Notes under the pieces: model-generated
The model's database searches: none
The model's input: only the letters and a program-made list of their open reading frames with translations
What the model was told of the DNA's origin: nothing
Program-made: the position numbers and the translations under genes
Shown: piece by piece, positions 22,768-33,176 of the stretch
Numbering within the stretch: position 1 is the stretch's first letter
How the letters are laid out: the number at the start of each line of letters is the position of its first letter
Source of the DNA: Halichondria panicea
Taxonomy: Eukaryota > Porifera > Demospongiae > Suberitida > Halichondriidae
DNA: 64,000 nt
Assembly (NCBI RefSeq): GCF_963675165.1
Contig: NC_087386.1
Span: 5,524,169 to 5,588,168, forward strand
Direction of reading: 5' to 3'

Positions 22768-23716
22768 CCCTTTCCTTGCCATTCGTGAAATCTGGAACAG
22801 GAGCGTCTTTAGGTCGATCAATTAGTGTGGATCCGGCCTCACCACGCCTCCATGTCATTCTATTAGTCTAGATCCGGCTAGCAATTCTAGCTGGGACTCC
22901 CAGTTCTAGCTCGTTTTGTTTAGCGTGTCAGAGACTGGGAGAAGATGATTGGCACTCCTTGGCTCCTTTGGATGTACAGCTGTCCAGATCCCTAGAACAT
23001 ACCCTCCATTCTGACGAGTTATCAGTGCATAGGGTGCTTACTAGATTCTTGCCAGCCAGTACAGTTCAAGCTACACACAGCACCGCTCAACTATTCTCTA
23101 CCCCATTATCTAGCTAAATCTGGTCCAACTAGACAGCAGACACAGCTAGTTAATTCAGTAAAGCCAGGGGTAGCCCTACTTCTACGGTTGTTCAGTACCC
23201 ACGGTAACAATTCCTCTGGGCTGGGCTAACTAGTTGAGCCACGCCTCCCAATTCTCAAGGCTAGGTACATGTCTCTGTCTAGCTGCTTCTTCAGCTTCTT
23301 GCTCAGTTTTGTGGCTTAGAGAAAGGCCAGCTACTCAGGGGGAAGAGTCGAGATGAAAGTCTGGCAACCAGGTGACGTCCAAACGGTCAGTTATTCATTC
23401 CACCAACTTTTTAATCTAGTCTAGTCCTGCTTGCACTGCTACTACTACTGCTACTCTTCCTACTACTACTACTGCTACTCTTCCTAGCTAGTCAAAGGTT
23501 TCTTTTTTTTTTTTTTTTTTTTATAACTACATATGCACAAAGAGACATCAAAGCTTACATCAAAGGACACAGATTTTTAGCCTACTTGACTGATAAGGCC
23601 GTTACCTAGACTACAGTTTGTTTGTCAGGGAGGAGCTCACATACAACTTCATCTAATTCATCATAACGATTCGTTACCGTTGTTGTAATTTCTACAACAG
23701 ATTGCCAAGGAAAGAG
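22768..23716. mobile_element. 949-bp piggyBac-like non-autonomous element (TTAA target)
   Basis: Flanked by TTAA at 22764-22767 and 23717-23720. Ends CCCTTTCCTTGCCA and, inverted, CTCTTTCCTTGGCA. The target without insertion is seen twice: AGCTATAGTTAATGGTAATA at about 18880-18900 and the equivalent at about 26220-26240. No transposase frame; it carries short CTA/CTG-rich repeats (about 23440-23490) and a poly-T run (about 23500-23522). TTAA duplication plus CCC ends is the piggyBac pattern. Confidence 0.88.
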
Positions 23717-24319
23717 TTAATGGTAATACCTCAATGGCTTTGAACCTTCCTACAGTAGATTTGCTAGATAGGACCTAAAAAGCTATTGTGGTTTGGTCAT
23801 GATGCCCATGCTATGGACTCTGACCATCATTTATTGAAAATTAAATCTGACAAAGCTGTTTAGCTAGTCAAGAAAGAAGCAGTGAAGCATGGCTGATATT
23901 CGTGACACATTGCATCCATCTTTACAAGATGGCACCAATGAAAACCTTTGATAAATACCTAACCTTTCAGAAACAAAATAATTTCTCATTAATATATTCA
24001 TGAGGCAACATTTGGGGTCTTAGGGTTGTAGTTTCTTCAAGTGCTCCAACTACCCCAGCTGTGATCTTTATTCCGAACCACAGGAAAATAGAATAAGCTA
24101 GGCGGTTACAATTACTACTGTTGTTAGATCCTAGTCTATGGCATTTCCACATTTGGTTTCTATACTACAACCAAAAGAATACTTACAAAACTAACAGATT
24201 CATACGACACAAATATATCTTCAGTGTATGAGTGCAGTAATCACAGTCATGTAATTATGATGTTGGAGAAAACAAGCAGAGCACTATAACTACCAAGTTG
24301 ACAAGAGACAGCAGGTAGA

Positions 24320-25033
24320 ATGAATGAGCAACGTGAAAATGAGAATCTATTGCCGCAGCAAAAGAATAACCTTGGAAAGAAGATTCTGAAAGGATCATTG
24401 TATGTTACTACAATTTTAATGGTAGTGTCAGCTTTTGCAATGAGTGCTGTAGCAATACAACTTTCTCTAAGCCACAGCCACCATGATATCGAGATCCAAG
24501 TGGTGAAATATACGACCTACGAAAGAATAGGTAACACAGAATGCCCAAATATCCCGGGAACATCGCTGATATACAGTGGCATCACCATCAGCTACAGCTT
24601 CAACTCCACGCAAAACACACCAACTAGCTACTCTGGTTTTCGATGCATGCCTACTGATAACGAAGATATCAAATATTATATGGACAATTTCATATATGAA
24701 GAGGATCAGTTATACAGTGGAAACGTAACCGGATATATAACATTTACGACGTCAAACAACTACAATGCTGCGTGTGCTGTGTGCATGGTTGAGGGGCGTG
24801 GCTCAACAATGATCATACCCGGCACATTCCAATGCAAGGACACGTCATGGACCAAAGAATACAATGGCTACTTGATGACTGGCTACACATGTGTCGACAT
24901 AGAGATGGACAGTACTGGTGCATTAGGAGATCCTAAGAGAGCGGCTTTTCTAAAGCACGAAGAAATATCGTCGAAGGTTAGCCAATACTACCAAGACCAG
25001 AACGTTCTTAGCTGTGTGGTGTGTTCTAAGTAG
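24320..25033 (+). CDS. Spongin NC1-type domain type II membrane protein, 237 aa (SCM3)
   Basis: Intronless. N-terminus NEQRENENLLPQQ, membrane segment at about 33-52 (TTILMVVSAFAMSAVAIQL), then ectodomain ECPNIPGTSLIYSG, GFRCMP, AACAVCMVEGRGS, SWTKEYNGYLM, GYTCVDIEMD, VLSCVVCSK. Very close to SCM2 and SCM4, with several small indels in the loop between the first and second cysteine blocks. The E-box in its leader is altered (ATCTTCAGTGTATGAGTGCA), unlike its neighbours, so expression may differ. Downstream 25060-25320 repeats the 3' flank of SCM2. Confidence 0.85.
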   Translation: MNEQRENENLLPQQKNNLGKKILKGSLYVTTILMVVSAFAMSAVAIQLSLSHSHHDIEIQVVKYTTYERIGNTECPNIPGTSLIYSGITISYSFNSTQNTPTSYSGFRCMPTDNEDIKYYMDNFIYEEDQLYSGNVTGYITFTTSNNYNAACAVCMVEGRGSTMIIPGTFQCKDTSWTKEYNGYLMTGYTCVDIEMDSTGALGDPKRAAFLKHEEISSKVSQYYQDQNVLSCVVCSK

Positions 25034-25440
25034 AATGCGATCGAACTTGATACAAAATGTATGACTTTAATTTTAGCAAAAGAAGAACGTTCTCAGTTAT
25101 GCTGTGTGCTCTTGTAGAATGTACGTAAACACACACAAAAAAAGTGTGACTTCAATGTATAATTTTGCACGATTTGTTACCTATAGTCATAGTGCAGGGT
25201 TGTAGGAGCAGATTACAGAGAGAGCGTCTAATTGTACATGGGTGTGGGAATCACATCTTGTGTGTTTTCCTAAACGCCGCATTGCCTTGTAAGATGTAGA
25301 AAATGTGTAAGTACTGTGTACATAAATCACTCGATGAGCAAGTTTTGCTACGTACTCTTCTGAAAAGGTTGCAATGGCATTCCAAGTAAGCAAAACTAGG
25401 CATAATTCGAGAACAACCACAAAATAAAATCAAGAAAACA
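25034..25440. repeat. Duplicated 3' flank of SCM3
   Basis: Homologous to 19830-20060 (same echo of the C-terminal coding end and the string TCATAGTGCAGG). About 25325-25440 also resembles 55780-55920 (GTACGTACTCTTCTGAAAAG). Reverse-strand frames here are not supported. Confidence 0.65.
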
Positions 25441-25833
25441 TGACTAGAAGCCTTATAGAAACTCTTACTTGCACTTCATTGATCCTTGAGCAGCTGTAGC
25501 AGTCTACACACACACACACACACACACTACCGTATACCTCGCTTGCGCACCAAAGGCATAAATATTCCAATGTTTATGATTACATTTGTGCACTGTGTAA
25601 AATCTAATCTTTGTGGTTTGAACCCTGATTTGGATATTGAAAATGAAATTTTGTCAAGAAATATACTGGCTACTTGATGAATGGTAATGCGTGTGTGGAC
25701 AAGAAGATGGAAGGTGACGACCTACCAATTAATCTTAACGGAGAGCCTTCTCCAAGACACAAGGTAGCAACAGCGGACATTGGCAGTTATTACGAAAATC
25801 GGAAAGTTCTTAGCTGTGTTGTGTGCTCTAAGT
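25441..25833 (+). pseudogene. Decayed NC1 membrane protein gene (psi-3)
   Basis: Near-copy of psi-2 from ACTAGAAGCC onward. It has lost the leader and start but keeps the replacement spacer and a C-terminal remnant ending VLSCVVCSK (stop at 25831-25833). Directly upstream of the unit carrying SCM4. Confidence 0.8.
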
Positions 25834-26383
25834 AGAATCTATTATAGATTTACAAAATATTGCAATACATTTTTTTTAGTTGCCTTTAGTTTACTAAAAC
25901 AACTGTGTAACATGTATGTGCCCTAATTGAAACTATAATCTCTATAATTTATTCTATATAATTATGAGCTCTTATGCACTAGTATGCAAGAATAAAGCTA
26001 TATTGTCAGTAATATTGTATATAGCCTGTACTCGACACTCATGAATATTTATTTACAAACCAACTCCAACTAAAGTGGATTGAAACATTCAATCGAACTA
26101 CACCCCTACTATGCTAACAAAAGACCCAATAGTGTGGATGACAATCATCTAAATCATGTTCACAGCTGTGCTTTTTGTTCCGAACCACAGTATGTGGTTA
26201 CTACAGTTGTAGATCCTAGCTATAGTTAACGGTAATACCTCAATGGCTTCCTACCACAAAGAATAAACACCAAGGGGATTCATACTAGATTCCATTTCGG
26301 TTTCAAACAACATAGTATACATAAAATCTTCACGTGCATGGCCATGTGATTACTACGTTGGAGAAAAACAGCAGTGCACTATA

Positions 26384-26703
26384 AGGCCATGCAAAGTCAA
26401 TTTGTAGTTTCTCAGGCCCTTGCGCTTGGAAATTGGCAGCTTTACAAAAAAGTTAAATATCACGTGACCTCAAATTAAAGGCACTAAAAGAAAAGAAAAG
26501 GATAAATTTGTATGGTTTTTTGGTCATGAATATAATTATGACTAAAATTAATAAATAAAAATTATGCACTTCCGCTTATTGAGGAAGTTAGGGGTGTGTT
26601 TTCAATTAAAATTTTATGAATATCATTATCATTCAAATGCCTCAATCCGCTTGCTATTTTAAGAATAATAGCCTGAGAAACTACAAATTGACTTTGCTTG
26701 GCC
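26384..26703. mobile_element. ~320-bp MITE inserted in the SCM4 leader
   Basis: Near-perfect ~33-bp inverted ends, one mismatch (CAAAGTCAATTTGTAGTTTC at the left and its inverse at the right), flanked by TA (26382-26383 and 26704-26705). The paralogous leaders read ACTATAACTACCAAG without interruption; here ACTATA and ACTACCAAG are split apart. A TA target suggests a Tc1/mariner-type non-autonomous element. Confidence 0.88.
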
Positions 26704-26736
26704 TAACTACCAAGCTGACAAGAGACAGCAGTTAGA

Positions 26737-27486
26737 ATGAATAATGATAATGAGCAACGTGAAAATGAGAATCTACTACAACGAGTAAGAAATGCTCAGC
26801 TACTGACAAAAAAAAACCTTGGAAATATTCTGAAAGGATCATTCTATGTTCTGACATTTTCAATGGCAGTGTTAGCTTTAGCACTGAGCTCTATTACACT
26901 ACACATTTCTCAGAGCCAGAGCCAGAGCGACAAAATCGATATCCCAGTGGTGAAATATACGACCTACGAAAGAATAGGTAGCAAAGATTGCCCAAAAAGC
27001 AACGGGACCTCACTGATATACAGTGGTGTCACAGTCAGCTACAGCTTCAACTATACACACAACATACCAACTAGCTACTCTGGCTTTCGATGCATGCCTA
27101 CTGATGACGAAGATATCAACTATTATCCTGGCGACAATGAGTCTAAGTACACCCTCATGGAACAGGTGTACAGTGAGAATATAACTGAATATATAACATT
27201 CACAAATTCGAACTACCACGATGCTGTATGTGCCGTGTGCATGATTGAGGGGCGTGGCTCGATCATGGTCCTACCAGGCACAGACAAATGCAAGGATTCT
27301 TGGACCATGGAATACTATGGCTACTTGATGACTGGCAATACGTGTGTGGACAAGAATATGATAGGTATTGACGGATCAGGGCATCCTACAAGAGTGGTTT
27401 TTCTAAGGCACGAGGTAACATCGTCGAAGGTTAGCAAATACTACCAAGACCAGAAAGTTCTTAGTTGTGTTGTGTGCTCTAAGTAG
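26737..27486 (+). CDS. Spongin NC1-type domain type II membrane protein, 249 aa (SCM4)
   Basis: Intronless. N-terminus NNDNEQRENENLLQRV, membrane segment at about 43-62 (VLTFSMAVLALALSSITLHI), a short SQSQSQS linker, then DCPKSNGTSLIYSG, GFRCMP, AVCAVCMIEGRGS, SWTMEYYGYLM, GNTCVDKNM and VLSCVVCSK. Several NxT/S sites lie in the ectodomain. Its 5' leader is interrupted by a 320-bp element 33 bp upstream of the ATG; the E-box (26331-26336) is thereby pushed to about 400 bp. Without other features, function is unknown; membrane-tethered relatives of secreted spongin are the best description. Confidence 0.85.
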   Translation: MNNDNEQRENENLLQRVRNAQLLTKKNLGNILKGSFYVLTFSMAVLALALSSITLHISQSQSQSDKIDIPVVKYTTYERIGSKDCPKSNGTSLIYSGVTVSYSFNYTHNIPTSYSGFRCMPTDDEDINYYPGDNESKYTLMEQVYSENITEYITFTNSNYHDAVCAVCMIEGRGSIMVLPGTDKCKDSWTMEYYGYLMTGNTCVDKNMIGIDGSGHPTRVVFLRHEVTSSKVSKYYQDQKVLSCVVCSK

Positions 27487-28904
27487 AATCTATGTAAAAC
27501 GAACTGGATACCAAAGCGTATGATTTATTAAAGTATAACTTTTTGCAAAATTTGATATAGTGTATATTTAGGGGTTGTGATATGTTGCATTCAATTAGCT
27601 CTATTAATTAGGACAGTGTGTTATTTCATGGGAAATTCTTTAAACCTGTTCCAAGGTCTGTTTCAAAGCTTTCAGAAAATCATAAAAATTGGGAAATTAG
27701 ATCAATGGTACTAGTTACGGCCATTGAAACCCCCCCCCTCCGTTTAATTGCTCCTAGGAGGGTGAGCCGGACCATGTTTGATGACTGGTTAGGCAGCCCC
27801 TCTAATTAATTAGAGGAATGCAACCCGCTAGTTAAATAATAATCAGCGTTTCTATTGCTCCACTAATTAAGTACTTGGGGGTAAAGACGTGGCCTAGCCA
27901 CCAGTCATAGCTTCAGCTCAGTCATGCCCTAACCACATGCAGATCTAGAGAAGTTTACCCTAACCCTTAACAACAGATATGAAGAGCAAGCATTACTATA
28001 CAGTATCCTAAATACAGGGAATTCAAGTTATGGCAGCTAAAATAGTCCCCAAACCATTGAGCTTTTAGAAAATCATTGACAACGATGCTTATTTATGGCA
28101 AGAGCACTTATCTACTCTTGGTCACGGCCATTAAACTGCAACCTCCCCCCCATCCGTTAATTAATGGTTCGGGGACTCTTTTAGCTGCCATGCATAACTT
28201 GAATTCCCTGTATTTAATGTTTAGAAAGTACGAAGGTCTCTTTAAAAAATCATAAAAATTGGGAAATTGGATAAGTTACGGCCAACAAACATCATAGTAC
28301 GTGACATACAGAGCTAGAGCAAAAGAAAATAGCAAAGTGAGATACAATAATTATGGCTTGTATATACCGTATAGCGCAAAATTTTCACTGATTTCGTAGC
28401 TTTTCCATCCTACACGTCCATGAAAATTGGAATTATGTGCAAAGATTAAAGGCAGATTTTGGGAAGAGAAACGTAATACGATAGCTTAAATAACTGGTAA
28501 AATTTGGCGCATAATCAATAAGCCTTAAGCTTGAGCCTACACACAACAAGCTGAAGTACATGGATACACCAATGCCAAATTAACCCTTTTCAATCTACCT
28601 ATTGTGTTTTGGCAAAGATCGTGTGCAATTTGTGCGAAGTATCAAATTAATGATCGCAAAGTTCGATGCTCTCAAAGCATTCTTTGGCCAAAGCAAGTGT
28701 CATAATTATACACTAATTATAATCAAGAGTTCTGTTAGGAAGAGTATGCAACTCCACTTAAAACCATAGGGGGCGTTTCTCCAATCTTACGTCGCAACCA
28801 CGTGCTGTTGTATAAAACAAGTAAGATCGATCGACCGACGTGTAGGACAACTTCATTATTCTGATATGTAACGCCGTTCACACAGTAGGCGTAACACACT
28901 TTAT
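27487..28904. other. Intergenic, repeat-rich, no gene seen
   Basis: Contains a short duplicated block (AATCATAAAAATTGGGAAAT at about 27678 and 28248) around the hairpin element at 28011-28214, and remnants related to MITE families A and B (about 28376-28520 and 28580-28700). I see no coding region. Confidence 0.6.
28011..28214. mobile_element. ~204-bp hairpin MITE
   Basis: Inverted ends of about 47 bp: AATACAGGGAATTCAAGTTA at the left and its inverse at the right, with small differences further in. No ORF. Confidence 0.8.
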
Positions 28905-29083
28905 GGTCGCATACTTCAAATTTTGTTTACTTTAGGATGGTACGATTATATCACGAGAACACATTACACAAAAGAAGGTTAAGACTTCCGTCTCTTATGA
29001 CAAGAATGCGCTGTTAGACTAGTAGTTTTTAGTGAAGGGACCCAAACACCGAAAGGCATCAACATCAACAACAAAATCAGATA

Positions 29084-29281
29084 CCGTATTACTAGAATGT
29101 TTTGCTGGTGAAAAACCTTTGCGAATGAGCCAGATCAGCAGAAGATTTGACACTTTGCAATCTAACTATTGCGTTCTGGCAAGGATCGTGTGTATTTACT
29201 TCAGATTTTATTGTTGCGAATTGATCAACCATCGCAAAGTTCGCAAATATTTGATGCTCGCAAAACATTCTAGTAATACGG
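29084..29281. mobile_element. 198-bp MITE, family B, with intact inverted ends
   Basis: Perfect ~22-bp inverted ends (CCGTATTACTAGAATGTTTT and inverse). It lies inside the UBR4-derived intron. Relatives: 21534-21750 and a degraded copy at about 56502-56780. Confidence 0.88.
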
Positions 29282-29683
29282 AATATGAAAAGATACTTTT
29301 GAATCTGAACATGATGTACACAATGTACTTTTCGGGCCAACTTGTCTAATATTGCATCTATCGGACACTTGATCCAACAAAATATTTATAATACAGATAA
29401 TAATAATAATTATGTTTACGTGTGTTTATTAATGGCAGCTGTATCTTGTCGCTAGCTTCCAGCACGGTGCTATCATTGGTCCGGACGTGCTCCAGTAGAG
29501 CTGTGGGCAGGTCACTACCAGACACTGACAGTGTGGTCTTGAGGACTCGGTGTAGACTGTCCACTAGTGAGAACATCATTAGCAGTGGCTTGTACACCGA
29601 GAAGTCTGCCGGGGAGGACGAGGAGAGGCTGTGGGGACGAATAATAAGGCTCATAATCCAACAAATTGTTTCATGTGTTGGCT

Positions 29684-30301
29684 TAGACTCGCCAGCCAGC
29701 CCTTCCTCCGTTAGGGACTGGTGGATTGCCTATCTGAGAGTTGTGCCGGTGGAATTTTAATGAGTTGCATGACATCATGTATGACATCATCATGTGGTTT
29801 GTAATGTCTGATATGCATGGGTTGCAAATAGCTACACAATTACTAGCCTCGATCCCAGGCCGAGTTTTCGCTACACAATTACAAATAAGCTCCCCTTGCT
29901 TAGTTTGTGGCAGAGAAACCAAGAAACATTGAGACTGGTGGTAGAAGGCTACTGTCAAGCCCTTTTCATCCCCAGAATGGAAAGATTTTCTCCAATGTAA
30001 GACAAGTGGTGCAAATCATTTACATACTAAAGTCACTGGAGGATTTGTCTCAATTGCAGCTTGATTGATAAGCTCTGCTTGGTCGCTTAATCTTGCACTA
30101 GCACAGTCTTGCATCCATTATTTTGTTATTATCATGCATTCTACCACAAAGAAATTAACTAAGCAATACTATGGGCGTAAGAATGTCACATGACATTGAT
30201 ACTGCACTCTGATTGGTCATTACCAGATTCAGGTAACGGCACAACTCTCAGATAGGCAATCCACCAGTCCCTAACGGAGGAAGGGCTGGCTGGCGAGTCT
30301 A
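29684..30301. mobile_element. 618-bp DNA transposon, 65-bp perfect inverted ends, 9-bp TSD
   Basis: Ends TAGACTCGCCAGCCAGCCCT and exact inverse over about 65 bp. Flanked by GTGTTGGCT at 29675-29683 and 30302-30310. The empty site is present in UBR4 copy 2 at 59726-59734, reading GTGTTGGCTGACTTAAA. No transposase ORF. Nine-bp duplications and long inverted ends fit Mutator-like elements, though the superfamily is an inference. Confidence 0.9.
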
Positions 30302-30320
30302 GTGTTGGCTGACGTACAGT

Positions 30321-30640
30321 CAGGGGCGGATCCAGGAATTTTGAAAAGGGGGGGCAGTTTAAAGAAAATGTTTACTAGTCAACAGTTTTTTTTAAAGCTC
30401 AATCAGTGTAGCTTTTCTAATCATGGATTGATTGATGACAGTATGACATACATATTAGCAAGAGATAGCAGAAATAAATGGAATCATCTTGCTCTTCAGC
30501 TTCAAATGTCTACAACTAGAGATCGTCTGCATGCGATATGCTGCAATAATTGATTTCTGCTCTAAGCCACACCCACTTTGTGAGCTAGAGCTGGTCAGAA
30601 AGGGGGGGTACGTGCCCCTTGTGCCCTGGATCCGCAACTG
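30321..30640. mobile_element. ~320-bp hAT-like MITE
   Basis: Begins CAGGGGCGGATCCAGG and ends CCTGGATCCGCAACTG, an imperfect inverse. This CAGGGGCGGATCC end is typical of animal hAT-type non-autonomous elements. Target duplication not identified, perhaps because a breakpoint lies at its left edge. Confidence 0.75.
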
Positions 30641-31276
30641 AGATTAGCTTCAACATACATGTAGGATTATCAGGTCAATTATAATTGGGTATAGGTGGCA
30701 GGAGTAAAGTGTATCCAATAGAGGGATGTAATTAATAACTACCGTATAACGGGTAATTTTCGGGGGACAAAATATTCGTGGTTCAGCAATATTGAGACAT
30801 TTCGTGGGTAATATTTTCGTGATTGGAGCCTGCACTGCAGGTAAAGGTAGGCAAGGTCGCTTCATTCGTGGGTAAAATATTCGTGGTCAGACCTTCAACC
30901 ACGAAAACCACGAATATTTTGCCCCACAAAAATTACCCTCTATATAAGTATGGGTGTGGTTGTACGGTGTGTGTCCGTGCGTGCACAGTGTGTCTACCTG
31001 CAAGCATGTATGCGATATGTACATATAGTGCATACCGTAATCGTTCTAATTATAGAACCAGTAAAAAATAATTATTTGACTTGTAAACATTTGTACATTG
31101 TTTTTGACATTAAACAATGTTACAAATGATTTTATATGGTAGTATAATTATGGGCGTTATAAAAGAGGGCGTCCTAACCGAGGCTGGCTCTATAATTGGA
31201 ACGCTTACGGTAGTTGTGTCCTCTATCTCACACTGCATGGTAGTGATCAAAGTCCTCCTCACACACTCTGCATGGA
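30641..31276. other. Intergenic with MITE, no gene seen
   Basis: Holds a family A MITE (30740-30947) and otherwise AT-rich DNA. No supported gene. Confidence 0.55.
30740..30947. mobile_element. ~208-bp MITE, family A (copy 2)
   Basis: TACCGTATAACGGGTAATTT at the left; ATTACCCTCTATATA-type inverse at the right. Opposite orientation to 15033-15217. Confidence 0.85.
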
Positions 31277-31863
31277 AGCTGAGATGCTCTTTCTTTGGAG
31301 AAATTCAACACTTCTAGTTCAGCTTTCTCACCAAGATTGACAGCTGCAAATTATAAGCATAATCATAATTATATAATTATATATGCAACTACGTATGCAC
31401 ACACCTTTCCAATCTAAAGGTAAAACAATTGTTACCATGCACAATGAAACTGAATCCCTTTGAAGGAATGCATCATAATTACAGATATAGCTACATAGAG
31501 TCATATTACATAGTTTTACCAGTCGTGTGCACGCAGAAGTAGTAATCAATGTCTCAATGAAACAAATAAATTACCTTCTTCGATTTTAGCAGCTACATCG
31601 TTGCGCTCAACAGTAGGACTTCTCAGGCATTCACATATGTAAGGCCATGTGACCGGATGTTCTGGATTAGGGACTTCAAGACGCTTGTTTACCATCTTGG
31701 TTAGACAGCGCTTATTATTACGGGGTATTCAGGTTCAATACTTTTCAAATCTGAAATATTCAGTCCAAAATCCAGTCCCATATTCAACCAATTTGTGCGA
31801 GCAGGTGCCAACTTCTCACAAATTGTTTGAATGTCCTTTTTAGTCAACTCCGATGATGATCCT
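31277..31863 (-). pseudogene. Death-domain gene fragment, frameshifted (copy 1)
   Basis: An exon at about 31577-31863 (acceptor GAATTATAG) encodes a Death-domain-like segment related to 36454-36810: IQTICEKLAPARTNWLNMGL, NISDLKSIE, and after a frame change VTWPYICECLRSPTVERNDV. The shift at about 31715-31725 puts a stop (TAA) in frame, so the copy is broken. A downstream segment (31277-31345) could continue it with CRVCEEDFDHYHAV and a stop. It lies in a ~1.2-kb unit duplicated at 35950-37700. Confidence 0.7.
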
Positions 31864-32039
31864 ATAATTCACACATATTCAGTGTTCAATGTTAAGAATT
31901 GTTATAGCAGACTGAATATACATACGAGATTGAACTAATGCATTGCCAAGCTAAAAGCCTTTTATCCTTATCGTGCTGCATGAACAATAAAAAGTCGTCA
32001 ATTATAGATTAGTGCTATGAAAACTGTCACATGTGAGGT

Positions 32040-32462
32040 ACCACATTGTCCGAAACAGCGGATTGCTTCAAAGCCATGCATCTACATGTAACTCAATCCA
32101 CGTGCACATGCGCAGTGTACATAATTGCTATAGAGCATGCTAATGCATTGTAATGTGTATTGGGGCAGGATATAAAAATAGGATGACAGTATGGGATATA
32201 ATTATTCAGTGAGGGTCTTCAAAGCCAGCTTTACTGTCAGTATGTTCATGTAGGTATATATAACTCTGGAGTATGAAGTCAATAGAGCACAAACACTCCA
32301 TCATGCACAGCACCTAGATATATATATATATATATATTTTATATGCATGAACTGACCTCTTTGTATGGCTGAGTAACTAGTCCCTGGGGTGTGAGGCACT
32401 GAGGAAAAAAGAAGTTCATTTACAACAAAATATTGTTACGTTCGCCCTGATTGTGCAAGGAG
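32040..32462. repeat. Duplicated intron unit of the Death-domain gene
   Basis: Matches about 37245-37690 (GTCCGAAACAGCGGATTGCT, TGTATTGGGGCAGGATATAA, a TA microsatellite, and a short exon-like block ending in a GTCAGTTCATG donor). Homology stops at about 32462, where the kinase fragment begins. Confidence 0.8.
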
Positions 32463-32925
32463 GGCATGTATAGGTTAGAAGTCCCATAACATGAGGATCC
32501 GGGTCCACGTAAGTGGACTCACCCATGTCTCCGATCTTGGCAGCGAGGTACAGAGTGAGCAGGATGTTGAGAGCAGTGAGGGGAGGGGTCAGAGAGTGGA
32601 GATAGTGAAGGCCCTTAATTGGATACATCATACAGAAGTCAGAATGAGCCTCTCCATTATTAGACTGATGTCGTTCTTATCGCTACCGTAATGGACCAGA
32701 ATATGACACTCATTTTGGAACATTGTTAAAATCCTCTCCTGTCCAAGGGATTGCTCTTGGAGCAATATGTTATGTAGCTTCTTAGCAATGCAGTGTCTTC
32801 CATTCACCGTCACTCTGAAGACACAGCCATAAGCCCCCGAGCCAGCTTTGTCCTCCTCTATAATTATGTAGATCCAATTCTTCCACCTGGACCACCAGAG
32901 GATCAAGGTCTCTTCTTGTAGCCAT
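32463..32925 (-). pseudogene. TKL kinase fragment K3
   Basis: Broken copy of the kinases at 43175-44063 and 57709-58604. The start region (ATG at about 32923-32925) and glycine loop GAYGCVFRVTVNGRHCIAKK are present. A large deletion removes the catalytic-loop HRD region: LHYLHSLTPPL runs directly into TALNILL. The remnant DLG region is KIGDMGEST. Frame changes occur between blocks. Its upstream flank leads into UBR4 fragment C, as the K2 kinase leads into UBR4 copy 2. Confidence 0.88.
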
Positions 32926-33176
32926 TATTTTGCAGCAGTTTACTGTAGATCTACCCAATATTTAAAAGCACCATTAACAACCTTTACCATAGATCTACAC
33001 CTGTACCCAAGCTTGAGGAAAAACTGTCATCTATGATCACACAATGATAATAAAGAATGTTCAGAAGCTAAAATGTTGGATATAAAATGCTAATGTCAAC
33101 TAATTTTGTGAGTATAATAACACTTGTAAAAATGTTTAATCATATATAATTATAATCAGTTTCTACAGGTACTGGT

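Larger units (their letters stand above)
28905..30316 (-). pseudogene. UBR4: UBR4 fragment B (one C-terminal exon)
   Basis: Keeps one UBR4 exon, about 29426-29631 (DFSVYKPLLMMFSLVDSL, LLEHVRTNDSTVLEASDK), with its flanking introns and no neighbouring exons. The 3'-side intron matches 33545-33780 and is interrupted by a MITE (29084-29281). The 5'-side intron is interrupted by a 618-bp element (29684-30301). Homology ends at about 30316, next to a hAT-like element. Not a functional gene. Confidence 0.85.

Noticed and set aside
29422..29760. Plus-strand frame (RTCSSRAVGRSLPDTDSVV) recurring at 33856, 50119 and 59424
   Set aside because: It is the antisense of a conserved UBR4 exon present in each UBR4 copy.
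30321..30640. hAT-like element as an autonomous transposon
   Set aside because: Too short and without any transposase frame; kept only as a MITE.
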